Source of the DNA: Oribacterium sp. UBA6992 | GTDB taxonomy: Bacteria; Bacillota; Clostridia; Lachnospirales; Lachnospiraceae | Reading direction: 5' to 3' | Assembly (NCBI GenBank): GCA_002449915.1 | Contig: DJXY01000161.1 | Span: 1-15,798, forward strand | DNA: 15,798 nucleotides | In this document: positions 6,825 to 14,018 of the stretch, one piece after another | Layout: every line of letters starts with the position of its first letter | Position numbering within the stretch: position 1 is the first letter of the stretch | Made by a program: the position numbers and the translations under genes | Notes under the pieces: model-generated | The model's input: only the letters and a program-made list of their open reading frames with translations | What the model was told of the DNA's origin: nothing | Databases searched by the model: none

Positions 6825-7790
6825 ATGAAAATCATTGTACTTGATGGATACACCGAAAATCCGGGAGATCTTAGTTGGGATCCGATAAAGCAGTTTGGCG
6901 AGGTTACCGTATATGATCGAACCTCTTATGTGGAATCTCCACTGATCGCAGAGCGCATCGGAGACGCCGAGGTTGCGGTAATTAATAAAACTCCGATCAG
7001 CAAGGCAACCATTGATGCCTGCCCTAATTTAAAGTGCATTGCAGTACTTGCAACAGGCTATAATGTTGTGGATTATAACTATGCCAAGGAAAAAGGTATT
7101 GTTGTACTCAATGTACCAACCTATGGCACCCAGATTGTCGGACAGTATGCTGTCGGACTGTTGCTTGAGATCTGCTCTCATTATGCGGCACATGATGCTG
7201 CAGTTAAGGCAGGCCGCTGGGAGCACAATGATGACTGGTGCTTCTGGGATTATCCGATGATCGAGCTGTATGGTAAAACTGCAGGAATCATAGGTCTTGG
7301 AAGAATCGGACAGTCTACTGCCAGGATCCTTAAGGCTATGGATATGCGGGTGCTTGCAAATGATAAGCATGAGAGTGAAGCTGGTAAGCAGCTTGCAGAA
7401 TATGTTGACCGGGACACTCTTTTTGCAGAGTCAGATGTAATCTTCCTGCACTGCCCGTTGTTCCCGGATACGGAGGGACTCATCAATAAAGAAAATATTG
7501 CCAAGATGAAGGATGGTGTGATCATCATTAATAACAGCCGTGGGCAGCTCGTAGTGGAGCAGGACCTTGCAGATGCTCTTAACAGCGGCAAGGTATATGC
7601 TGCCGGTCTTGATGTAGTGTCCACGGAGCCGATCAAGGGAGACAACCCGCTGCTTAAGGCAAAGAACTGCCTGATTACACCACATATTTCCTGGGCAGCA
7701 CAGGCAGCGCGTCAGAGAATCATGGACATTACGGCGGATAATATCAAATCCTTTGTTGAGGGTCATCCGCAGAATGTCGTAAACAAGTAA
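6825..7790 (+). CDS. hprA: D-2-hydroxyacid dehydrogenase, glycerate dehydrogenase/hydroxypyruvate reductase type
   Basis: A 321-residue NAD-dependent D-isomer-specific 2-hydroxyacid dehydrogenase. The N-terminus (VLDGYTENPGDLSW and VTVYDRT) closely resembles HprA-type glycerate dehydrogenases, which interconvert D-glycerate and hydroxypyruvate. The nucleotide site GLGRIG is at 157-162, with an acidic D180 after the second strand favouring NAD over NADP. The catalytic triad is R239 (NNSRG), E268 (STEPI) and H287 (TPHISW). AAGGAG 8 bases before ATG 6825 sets the start. It is the last gene of the operon, before a hairpin terminator. In this context it may reduce hydroxypyruvate, or oxidise a longer 2-hydroxy sugar acid. 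The family and catalytic residues are secure; the substrate is inferred. Confidence 0.88.
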   Translation: MKIIVLDGYTENPGDLSWDPIKQFGEVTVYDRTSYVESPLIAERIGDAEVAVINKTPISKATIDACPNLKCIAVLATGYNVVDYNYAKEKGIVVLNVPTYGTQIVGQYAVGLLLEICSHYAAHDAAVKAGRWEHNDDWCFWDYPMIELYGKTAGIIGLGRIGQSTARILKAMDMRVLANDKHESEAGKQLAEYVDRDTLFAESDVIFLHCPLFPDTEGLINKENIAKMKDGVIIINNSRGQLVVEQDLADALNSGKVYAAGLDVVSTEPIKGDNPLLKAKNCLITPHISWAAQAARQRIMDITADNIKSFVEGHPQNVVNK

Positions 7791-7845
7791 GGGAAGCTTC
7801 TGACAGCAAATACACTTTTGCCTGCAATGATAGAACAAGCTTAAT

Positions 7846-7884
7846 AACCGGAGAGGATGTGTGTCCTCTCCGGTTCGGCGTTTT
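7846..7884 (+). terminator. hairpin terminator after the isomerase-transketolase operon
   Basis: AACCGGAGAGGA (7846-7857) pairs perfectly with TCCTCTCCGGTT (7864-7875) across TGTGTG: a 12-bp GC-rich stem. The T-run TTTT comes 5 bases later (7881-7884), so termination may be partial and allow some read-through into the regulator. Confidence 0.7.
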
Positions 7885-7901
7885 ATCAGGCAGTTCTTAC
7901 G

Positions 7902-7930
7902 TTGCTAAAATATGACAGTAATGTTAAAAT
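7902..7930 (+). promoter_or_regulatory. candidate sigma-A promoter for the activator-rpoN pair
   Basis: TTGCTA (7902-7907) and TAAAAT (7925-7930) are separated by exactly 17 bases, 36 bases upstream of the chosen ATG. The match is 4/6 and 5/6. No -24/-12 element is visible here, so the regulators seem to be made independently of sigma-54. Confidence 0.5.
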
Positions 7931-7966
7931 TTATGAAGTACTCTGCGGGAAAGAATGGAGGATGAA

Positions 7967-9835
7967 ATGGTTAAGATACGGATTTTTCTGCCACATCTGG
8001 AAATTAAGGATCTTTTTGAGGAAGTTATCCGGAATTTGCCGGTGTATGAAGATATCCGGATTGAGACCTGTTATGTTTTTGGCACTCCGGATTTTCTCAG
8101 CAGAAACTGGGATGATGATATCATGATTGCCCGGGGAATGACATACTTAAAACTGAAAGACAGCTTCCCGACAAAGCATATAGTAGAGCTTAAGTTCAAC
8201 AGCTTTGATATACTGGACGCCTTACTTGCATGCCGGAAACAAGGCTATCACAGAATTGCATTGTTTCTAACCAATGTAGTGCTGCATGATCTTCCGATAC
8301 TGGAGAATGTGTGCAATGCCATTATAACACCGTATGATGTGACCGATGAGGAGGACTCTATGTTGAAAGTCCGGCAGGCGCTCAAGGATGGTGCGGAAAT
8401 TATGGTGGGAGCAGGCACGGTCTGCGGAATATGTGATCGACTCGGAATTTCCCGCATTCACATTAAAATCAAGAAAAATGCCATTGAGGAGGCGCTGAAG
8501 GAGGCTATCAGCACAGCTGTTACCATGAACCGGGAGCGCGAACGCTCCAGTATTATTCAAAGTGTATTTAATAACTCCGAGGATGGACTGATTGCCACGG
8601 ATGACAGAGGCATGGTGCAGTATGCCAACAACTGGATATACCAGAGCTTCAAGCTTTCAGCCTTTGATCAGATCAGCGGGAGAGCGGCAGGGGATTTGCA
8701 TGCATCCGAGCCGTGGAAAAAGCTGGTTTCGGATGTGCATCATGAGCAAGAAGCGGTTATGAAGCTGGAGGGGCAGAATGTCTATGTGCATGTGAAGCCG
8801 TACCGGGAAAATGATGTCACTTCCGGAGCTCTCATTCGCCTTAGAAACACCAATCAGATTATCCAGGAGGAGGGAAAAATCCGTCAGCAGCTGGCTAAGG
8901 AAGGGCTGATGGCCAAGTATCACTTTAAGGATATCCTCGGCAGCAGCAAGGCGATCCGTGAAAATATTGAGATGGCAGAGCGATACAGCAAAGTAAATTC
9001 CAATATTCTGATTCTTGGCGAAACAGGTACGGGCAAGGAGCTTTTTGCAGACAGTATCCACAATGCGAGCCTGAGGGCAGATAAGCCATTTGTTGCGATC
9101 AACTGTGCAGCGCTGCCGGAGAATCTTCTGGAGAGCGAGCTCTTTGGCTACGAACCGGGGGCGTTTTCCGGGGCATCTCGTCAGGGGAAAATCGGACTGT
9201 TTGAGCTTGCGGATAAGGGTACACTCTTTTTGGACGAGATTGGAGAAATGCCGATCGCGCTTCAGGCAAAGCTGCTTCGCGTGCTACAGGAGAAGGAAGT
9301 GCGCAGGATTGGGTCTACGAATGTGCATTCGGTGGATGTGCGCGTCATATCCGCCACCAATATTGATATTGAGCGAGAGGTGGAGGAAGGAAAGTTCCGT
9401 CCGGATCTTTACTATCGTCTTGATCTCCTCGACATCCGTATACCGCCACTCCGGGAAAGAAAAGAAGACATCGAAGAGCTTTTCAGTTCCTTTGTGGCCA
9501 AAATTGCCTCAGAGATGGGACGCAAGGTACCGCATCTCACGGACGATGCCGCGGAAATGCTTAAGAATTACAGATGGAAAGGAAATGTCCGGGAACTTCG
9601 TAATATCTGCGAGCGTCTTGTAGTATTAAACGACAGTGATATTGTGGATGCAGATACGATGAGGCTGCTCAATATTTTCCGGGATCAACCGAAGTCCCCA
9701 AAAGAAGCAGTCCAGACGAGGACCTATACCACAAGCAAAAAGGTAAACCAGACGGAAATCGCGCGCGAGCTTGGGATCAGCCGCACCACGCTGTGGAGAC
9801 GAAACCGCAAAAAAGAAGGAGGCACAACGGCATGA
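7967..9835 (+). CDS. sigma-54-dependent transcriptional activator, PrpR_N-PAS-AAA+-Fis type
   Basis: A 622-residue bacterial enhancer-binding protein that remodels sigma-54 holoenzyme using ATP. Residues about 5-178 match the PrpR_N sensor domain, which binds a small ligand. About 195-300 form a PAS-like domain (SEDGLIATDDRGMVQYAN). The AAA+ core spans about 330-560, with Walker A GETGTGKE (351-358), a sigma-54-contact loop GAFSGA (398-403, Ser instead of the usual Thr), Walker B GTLFLDE (418-424) and arginine-finger region FRPDLYYRL. The Fis-type helix-turn-helix is at 594-612 (QTEIARELGISRTTLWRR). GGAGG with 5-base spacing supports ATG 7967 over ATG 7955, whose ribosome site is weak. The stop overlaps the rpoN start. 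It probably binds TGAAACA sites in the three regulated spacers; the ligand is unknown, plausibly the transported carboxylate or a pathway intermediate. Confidence 0.92.
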   Translation: MVKIRIFLPHLEIKDLFEEVIRNLPVYEDIRIETCYVFGTPDFLSRNWDDDIMIARGMTYLKLKDSFPTKHIVELKFNSFDILDALLACRKQGYHRIALFLTNVVLHDLPILENVCNAIITPYDVTDEEDSMLKVRQALKDGAEIMVGAGTVCGICDRLGISRIHIKIKKNAIEEALKEAISTAVTMNRERERSSIIQSVFNNSEDGLIATDDRGMVQYANNWIYQSFKLSAFDQISGRAAGDLHASEPWKKLVSDVHHEQEAVMKLEGQNVYVHVKPYRENDVTSGALIRLRNTNQIIQEEGKIRQQLAKEGLMAKYHFKDILGSSKAIRENIEMAERYSKVNSNILILGETGTGKELFADSIHNASLRADKPFVAINCAALPENLLESELFGYEPGAFSGASRQGKIGLFELADKGTLFLDEIGEMPIALQAKLLRVLQEKEVRRIGSTNVHSVDVRVISATNIDIEREVEEGKFRPDLYYRLDLLDIRIPPLRERKEDIEELFSSFVAKIASEMGRKVPHLTDDAAEMLKNYRWKGNVRELRNICERLVVLNDSDIVDADTMRLLNIFRDQPKSPKEAVQTRTYTTSKKVNQTEIARELGISRTTLWRRNRKKEGGTTA

Positions 9836-11157
9836 ACCTGGACAACGGATTATATCTTGAGCAGAGTCTGGCTCTCTCAATGTATCAGATCCAGTCTCTT
9901 GAAATTCTGGCAATGGATACACAGGAGCTGCGCAATCTCTTAAAGGATGAATATCTCGAAAATCCGATGTTTGACTATCATGGAGAGAGTGGAGCCCGGC
10001 CCCGGGAGATGATGACTTATCAGAAAAACTATCAGGATGCCATAAATGACAAGGATAAGTTTCTGGCAAACATCCCGATGCCGGAGGAAGGGAAGATACG
10101 CAGATATCTGTTGGGACAGCTGCCGCAGCATATCAGCAGACAGGACGAGAAACTCGCCGAGTACATGATTGACTGTCTGGATGATGAGGGATTTCTTACT
10201 ATATCGATGGAAGAGATTGCCAGAGGAGCTGAAAGATCTGTGGAGGATGTGAAACGGATGCTTGACATCCTTACAGAGATGGAACCGCACGGCATTTTTC
10301 AACCAGATCGTCAGCATTGCCTTATGAAGCAGATGGAGCTTGCCGGCAAAGCTGACTCCAAAGCATACAGCATCCTGCAGGATTACTATACAGAGCTTTT
10401 GAATGGAAAAATCAGCGTGATTACGCGAGGCATGAAGGTTACCACTGCAGAGGTGCGGAAATGCATTGAAGAAATTGCAGAGCTTAACCCACATCCATTG
10501 CAAGGTTTTGATACCGGAGAAAATCGCTATATTGAGCCGGATATTATCGCAGAGAGTGAGCATGGCGTCTGGACGATCCGTTTAAACGACGACTGGGTCG
10601 AGGACTACGGAATCAGTGATTACTATGTATCTATGATGAAGACAACAAAAGATCCGGAGCTTCTGGAGTATTTTGAAAAAAAGCTTGAGAGAGCAAGACT
10701 TCTGATTGGCAATATTGCACAGCGGAGAAAAACCATTGAGAGAGTTGTCAGCCAGATCCTCAAGAATCAGGCGGAATTTTTTAATGGACATGGTCCGCTG
10801 CTTCCAATGACAATGAGCGGGCTTGCAGAGGAGCTGGAGATCAGCCCTTCTACTGTAAGCAGGGCATTGAGAGGGAAATATCTGCAGTATCCGGGAGGGA
10901 CTGTTCTGTTAAAAGATTTGTTTTCCACAAGTGTATCCAGAGTACAGGGAACAGAGGGAGAGGTGAATGTATCTGCGGCAATGATTCAGCAGAGGATGAA
11001 GGAACTGATTCAGGCAGAGGATCGGTCCCATCCGCTCAGTGATCAGGCGATTGCGGAGCTTCTTAAGGCGGAAGGCATCCGGATTTCTCGTCGTGCGGTT
11101 GCCAAATACCGGGAGGAGCTTGGAATCAGAAGCAGTTTTGACAGAAAAGCTAAATGA
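9832..11157 (+). CDS. rpoN: RNA polymerase sigma-54 factor
   Basis: A 441-residue sigma-54. The N-terminal activator-contact region I (LEQSLALSMYQIQSLEIL, then LLKDEYLENP) is present, followed by the core-binding domain and a helix-turn-helix (GLAEELEISPSTVSRALRGKY, about residues 330-350). At the C-terminus a PLSDQAIAELL segment precedes the RpoN box, SRRAVAKYRE at 419-428 (consensus ARRTVAKYRE), which reads the -24 element. The normally well conserved PxGVGAR segment of the core-binding domain is altered to PHGIFQP near 152-158. ATG 9832 overlaps the activator's stop (ATGA) and has AAGGAGG 9 bases before it; an upstream in-frame ATG at 9793 has no such support. The family is certain. Being next to its activator, it looks like a dedicated or divergent copy rather than a general housekeeping sigma-54, though it could be the only one in the genome. 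Confidence 0.95.
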   Translation: MNLDNGLYLEQSLALSMYQIQSLEILAMDTQELRNLLKDEYLENPMFDYHGESGARPREMMTYQKNYQDAINDKDKFLANIPMPEEGKIRRYLLGQLPQHISRQDEKLAEYMIDCLDDEGFLTISMEEIARGAERSVEDVKRMLDILTEMEPHGIFQPDRQHCLMKQMELAGKADSKAYSILQDYYTELLNGKISVITRGMKVTTAEVRKCIEEIAELNPHPLQGFDTGENRYIEPDIIAESEHGVWTIRLNDDWVEDYGISDYYVSMMKTTKDPELLEYFEKKLERARLLIGNIAQRRKTIERVVSQILKNQAEFFNGHGPLLPMTMSGLAEELEISPSTVSRALRGKYLQYPGGTVLLKDLFSTSVSRVQGTEGEVNVSAAMIQQRMKELIQAEDRSHPLSDQAIAELLKAEGIRISRRAVAKYREELGIRSSFDRKAK

Positions 11158-11192
11158 CGAGGAATGTAACTTATAGCAGGCAAAATCTGCAA

Positions 11193-11293
11193 TGAAACAA
11201 ATTGGGTGAAACAAAGTAAAACAGTGTGGATGAATGAAACAAAAGCAGTGTCTGAAACAAAAGTGTTTCAGACACTGCTTTTTTAGTGAAACG
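11193..11293 (+). promoter_or_regulatory. putative upstream activator site cluster, TGAAACA repeats
   Basis: TGAAACA occurs at 11193, 11207, 11235 and 11253, the complement TGTTTCA at 11264, and a TGAAACG variant at 11287. The 14- and 28-base steps between the first three are multiples of 14. The cluster is about 160-260 bases upstream of the predicted start at 11450, like the sites at 1201-1218 and 13262-13281. The last two heptamers form the upper stem of the rpoN terminator. Activator binding is inferred. Confidence 0.55.
11241..11284 (+). terminator. rho-independent terminator of the activator-rpoN operon
   Basis: AAAAGCAGTGTCTGAAACA (11241-11259) is perfectly complementary to 11264-11282 across an AAAG loop, a 19-bp stem. 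The 3' side runs into six T residues (11279-11284). The upper stem consists of the candidate operator pair TGAAACA and TGTTTCA. Confidence 0.88.
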
Positions 11294-11345
11294 GAAACTC
11301 CGGGAGGAAGCATTGGAGCAGGATGATATGCGCACATCCTAGATC

Positions 11346-11376
11346 AAAATTATATACAAAAATTGCATAAAAAATT
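11346..11376 (+). other. phased A-tracts, candidate bent DNA
   Basis: Three runs, AAAATT, AAAAATT and AAAAAATT, have centres about 12 bases apart, between the TGAAACA cluster and the sigma-54 promoter. Such phased tracts can bend DNA and help an upstream activator loop to the promoter. The remaining spacer sequence (11294-11423) shows nothing else recognisable. Confidence 0.35.
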
Positions 11377-11423
11377 AGGTTAAATAACCAATAATCAAGC
11401 TTCGAGGGAAGAAGTAAATATAC

Positions 11424-11439
11424 TGGCATAAGCGTTGCT
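11424..11439 (+). promoter_or_regulatory. sigma-54 (-24/-12) promoter of the pdxA-transaldolase unit
   Basis: TGGCATAAGCGTTGCT has GG (11425-11426) and GC (11437-11438) 12 bases apart; only the sixth base differs from TGGCAC. The predicted start is near 11450, giving a leader of about 56 bases to ATG 11506. Confidence 0.83.
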
Positions 11440-11505
11440 TTATAAATAAGCAGCAAGATCAATTAGATCGCACATCAAGAAAGACAAAATGTAGGAGGAA
11501 CTAAG

Positions 11506-12516
11506 ATGACGGAGAGACCGGTACTTGGAATTTTACTGGGAGACGCGGCTGGCTGTGGACCGGAAATTGTAGCCAAGATGGCAGCTGCAAAAACCTTTGA
11601 TACATACTGCAGACCTATCCTGATTGGAGATGTAAGAGTACTTGAGCGGGCAATGGATGTGTGCAAGGTGAGAGATCAGATCAAACTGCAGGTTATTGAC
11701 AAGGCAGAAGATGCAGACTGGAGCAAGGGACTGCCGATTTTGGATCAAAAGGATGTAGATCCTGCGGAGGTTCCGTTTGGAGTTAAGACCATTGTCAGCG
11801 GTAAGGCAATGCTGCATATGCTGGATCTGGGAGTACAGCTCTATCAGGAGGGCAAGATCGAGGGATTCTGCTTTGTACCGCTTAACAAGGCAGCGCTTCA
11901 TGATGCGGGATGTCCATTTGAGAGTGAACATCACTACCTGGCGCATCTGCTTGGACATACAGAACCGTTTGGGGAGATTAACTATACAGACGGTCTTATG
12001 ACAACAAGAACCACAAGCCATATACCGATCAAGGATGTGAGTAAAAATCTTACCTTTGAGAGTATCAGCCGGGCGATCCGACTGATTGACACAACACTTC
12101 GGAACTCCGGACTTGAAAATCCAAGAATCGCAGTAGCGGCATTAAATCCACATGGAGGAGAGAATGGAAACATCGGTACGGAGGAGATTGACGTGATCCG
12201 TCCAACTGTGGAAAAGATGCAGGCTAAAGGATACAACGTTTCCGGACCATACCCGAGTGACACATTGTTTATCAAGGCTTTTGCCGGTGATTTTGATGGT
12301 GTCGTAACCATGTTCCATGATCAGGGGCAGATTGCTTTAAAGCTTAAGGATTTTGGCAGCGGTATCACAATTGCCGGTGGCTTTAAGATCCCGATCGTAA
12401 CTTGCGGACATGGAACCGCCTATGACATTGCCGGCAAAGGTCTCGTGAGAACATCATCCTTTGAGGAAGCAGTCAAGATGTGCTCCAAGATGGCTGTGGC
12501 TAACGAAAATAAATAA
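11506..12516 (+). CDS. pdxA: PdxA-family dehydrogenase (4-phospho-sugar-acid or 4-hydroxythreonine-4-phosphate dehydrogenase-like)
   Basis: A 336-residue NAD-dependent, divalent-metal dehydrogenase of the PdxA family. Members oxidise 4-hydroxythreonine 4-phosphate for vitamin B6 synthesis, or, as PdxA2, oxidise and decarboxylate 4-phospho-threonate/erythronate to dihydroxyacetone phosphate. The three metal histidines are H171 (SHIPI), H216 (NPHGGENG) and H271 (FHDQGQ), each offset by 5 from E. coli numbering. The N-terminal LLGDAAGCGPEI is typical. The substrate-binding His-Thr of E. coli PdxA aligns by eye with E141-H142 here (FESEHHYLA), which suggests another substrate. AGGAGG 7 bases upstream sets the start. 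Position behind a sigma-54 promoter and before a transaldolase supports catabolism over B6 synthesis. The DUF1537 kinase usually paired with PdxA2 is not in the window. Confidence 0.88.
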   Translation: MTERPVLGILLGDAAGCGPEIVAKMAAAKTFDTYCRPILIGDVRVLERAMDVCKVRDQIKLQVIDKAEDADWSKGLPILDQKDVDPAEVPFGVKTIVSGKAMLHMLDLGVQLYQEGKIEGFCFVPLNKAALHDAGCPFESEHHYLAHLLGHTEPFGEINYTDGLMTTRTTSHIPIKDVSKNLTFESISRAIRLIDTTLRNSGLENPRIAVAALNPHGGENGNIGTEEIDVIRPTVEKMQAKGYNVSGPYPSDTLFIKAFAGDFDGVVTMFHDQGQIALKLKDFGSGITIAGGFKIPIVTCGHGTAYDIAGKGLVRTSSFEEAVKMCSKMAVANENK

Positions 12517-12572
12517 ATAAACGCTATAGATGTAGCAGGATGAATAGATAGAGAATCCAGGAGGATGAATTA

Positions 12573-13229
12573 ATGAAATTCTTTATTGATACTGCAAATG
12601 TAGATGAGATCAGAGAAGCAAATGACATGGGCATCATTGCCGGCGTTACCACCAATCCCTCGCTGATTGCCAAAGAGGGGCGAGATTACATGACGACGCT
12701 CAAGGAAATCACAGAGATTGTAGATGGACCCATTTCCGGAGAAGTAAAAGCAAGTACCACAACTGCAGAGGGAATGATTGCAGAAGGACGAGAGATCGCA
12801 AAACTTCATAAAAACATGGTTGTTAAGATTCCGATGACCAAGGAAGGGTTAAAAGCAGTGAAGGTTCTTGCAAGCGAAGGAATCCACACAAATGTAACGC
12901 TTGTATTCAGCGCAAATCAGGCACTGCTTGCTGCGAGAGCGGGCGCTACATATGTATCTCCTTTCCTTGGAAGACTTGATGATATTTCAACCGATGGTAT
13001 TAGCCTGATCCAGGATATTGAAGATATTTTCCAGATGTATCCGGATATTGATACACAGGTGATTTGCGCATCCGTTCGTCATCCAATGCATATTATAGAG
13101 TGTGCCAAGACAGGTGCAGACATTGCGACTGTTCCATTTAAAGTACTGATGCAGATGACTCAGCATCCGCTGACGGATATCGGCATTGCAAAGTTTGTTA
13201 AGGACTATGAAGCTGTTTTTGGGAAATAA
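12573..13229 (+). CDS. tal: small transaldolase (transaldolase/fructose-6-phosphate aldolase family)
   Basis: A 218-residue enzyme of the short, decameric transaldolase/FSA subfamily, which transfers or cleaves three-carbon dihydroxyacetone units by a Schiff base. Motifs in order are [11 protein letters not shown] (3-13), [11 protein letters not shown] (26-36), the Schiff-base lysine K85 (VVKIPMT), [19 protein letters not shown] (107-125), SPFLGRLDD (129-137) and the C-terminal [17 protein letters not shown]131 and E57 fall where true transaldolases carry Phe and Glu and fructose-6-phosphate aldolase carries Tyr and Gln, so transaldolase activity is favoured. AGGAGG 8 bases upstream supports the start, and a 56-base spacer follows pdxA. 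With the transketolase subunits it would allow full non-oxidative pentose-phosphate rearrangement. Residue assignment is from memory of the family. Confidence 0.92.
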   Translation: MKFFIDTANVDEIREANDMGIIAGVTTNPSLIAKEGRDYMTTLKEITEIVDGPISGEVKASTTTAEGMIAEGREIAKLHKNMVVKIPMTKEGLKAVKVLASEGIHTNVTLVFSANQALLAARAGATYVSPFLGRLDDISTDGISLIQDIEDIFQMYPDIDTQVICASVRHPMHIIECAKTGADIATVPFKVLMQMTQHPLTDIGIAKFVKDYEAVFGK

Positions 13230-13259
13230 GTTTCTGAATAGATTTAAAATGATGCAACA

Positions 13260-13283
13260 TTTGAAACATTAAAATGTTTCAAA
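13260..13283. promoter_or_regulatory. putative upstream activator site, perfect TGAAACA/TGTTTCA palindrome
   Basis: TTTGAAACATT and AATGTTTCAAA form 11-bp arms around AA. No T-run follows, so it is a poor terminator even though it lies 30 bases after the transaldolase stop. It is about 195-220 bases upstream of the predicted sigma-54 start at 13479. It is the cleanest version of the heptamer found upstream of all three sigma-54 promoters. The rest of 13284-13450 is very AT-rich without a clear further element. Confidence 0.6.
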
Positions 13284-13452
13284 ACATTTGACAAACATGC
13301 ATAATAGTGCGAAATTACTCTTTTCATCACAGAATATCAATATAAAATTATACAATAATATTTTAAAATACTAACATTTTTTAAATAATAACAGTATAAT
13401 TACCGAAGATTTTGCGAATTATGATCGTAAAAATATAAATTATTAATATGTG

Positions 13453-13468
13453 TGGCACAAGACTTGCT
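13453..13468 (+). promoter_or_regulatory. sigma-54 (-24/-12) promoter of the tctBAC transporter operon
   Basis: TGGCACAAGACTTGCT has GG (13454-13455) and GC (13466-13467) 12 bases apart and fits TGGCAC-N5-TTGCT throughout. The predicted start is near 13479, giving a leader of about 59 bases to ATG 13538. Confidence 0.85.
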
Positions 13469-13537
13469 TAATATATCAATATAGCTCAGGGACAGATCGT
13501 ATTTTAATGATTTAACAAGGAGGCAGGACAGAAATTT

Positions 13538-14002
13538 ATGAATCAGCAAAAGCAGTCTGTAAAAATAACAACACGGATTTTTATACCGATATGTATGTTT
13601 CTGATTGGAATAGTGTTTTCGGTTCTTGGATTTAAACAGTATGGCTTCTGGGATCATGAACCGAAGCCCGGATTTTTTCCTGCGATTTTTGGCATTGTAC
13701 TGATGGTTTCCAGTGTGCTCGCTTTTATGCAGGTAATCCATGAGACAGAGAAGGTAGAATATCACTTTTGTGAACTTGAAGTGATTATTGGCGCGGCAAT
13801 GCTTATCATAGGCTCCATGATTATTGGTATGATTCCGATGATTTTTATTTATCTTTTTGGATGGCTTAAGATCATGGAAAAGACGCCGCTGAAGACTTGC
13901 ATCATTATTATGGCAATTGTTGGAGCAATTGTAATTGGCGTTTTTGTCATGTGGCTGCAGGTGCAATTCCCATGGGGACTGCTGGAAAATGTCATAGGCT
14001 GA
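13538..14002 (+). CDS. tctB: tripartite tricarboxylate transporter, small membrane subunit TctB
   Basis: A 154-residue membrane protein with about four hydrophobic helices (roughly residues 13-31, 45-64, 80-109 and 119-141). The PKPGFFPAIFGIVL segment at 42-55 and the C-terminal FPWGLLENV are hallmarks of TctB, the small subunit of the TTT family of cation-driven, binding-protein-dependent carboxylate importers. It acts with TctA and TctC in the cytoplasmic membrane. The start is set by the open frame; AAGGAGG lies 14 bases upstream, unusually far, and a second CAGGAC at 13524-13529 is closer. It is the first gene behind its sigma-54 promoter, and 16 bases separate it from tctA. Confidence 0.88.
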   Translation: MNQQKQSVKITTRIFIPICMFLIGIVFSVLGFKQYGFWDHEPKPGFFPAIFGIVLMVSSVLAFMQVIHETEKVEYHFCELEVIIGAAMLIIGSMIIGMIPMIFIYLFGWLKIMEKTPLKTCIIIMAIVGAIVIGVFVMWLQVQFPWGLLENVIG

Positions 14003-14018
14003 AAGGAGAAATCAAAAC

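Noticed and set aside
7124..7139. TGGCACCCAGATTGTC, resembling a -24/-12 promoter
   Set aside because: The -12 element reads GT instead of the essential GC, and it lies inside the hydroxyacid dehydrogenase coding sequence, with no gene start nearby.
7955..7966. Earlier ATG for the activator
   Set aside because: The GGAGG ribosome site lies within these codons and serves ATG 7967; upstream of 7955 only a weak GGGA is present.
9793..9831. Earlier in-frame ATG for rpoN
   Set aside because: It would add 13 basic residues not typical of sigma-54 region I; AAGGAGG and the ATGA overlap favour 9832.
11193..11270. Possible CRISPR-like short repeats
   Set aside because: The repeats are only 7-9 bases with irregular 11-28-base steps and no uniform spacers; an operator cluster fits better.
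13400..13966. 188-codon minus-strand frame
   Set aside because: It is antisense to tctB and its leader, with N/H/K-rich low-complexity translation, and it crosses the sigma-54 promoter.
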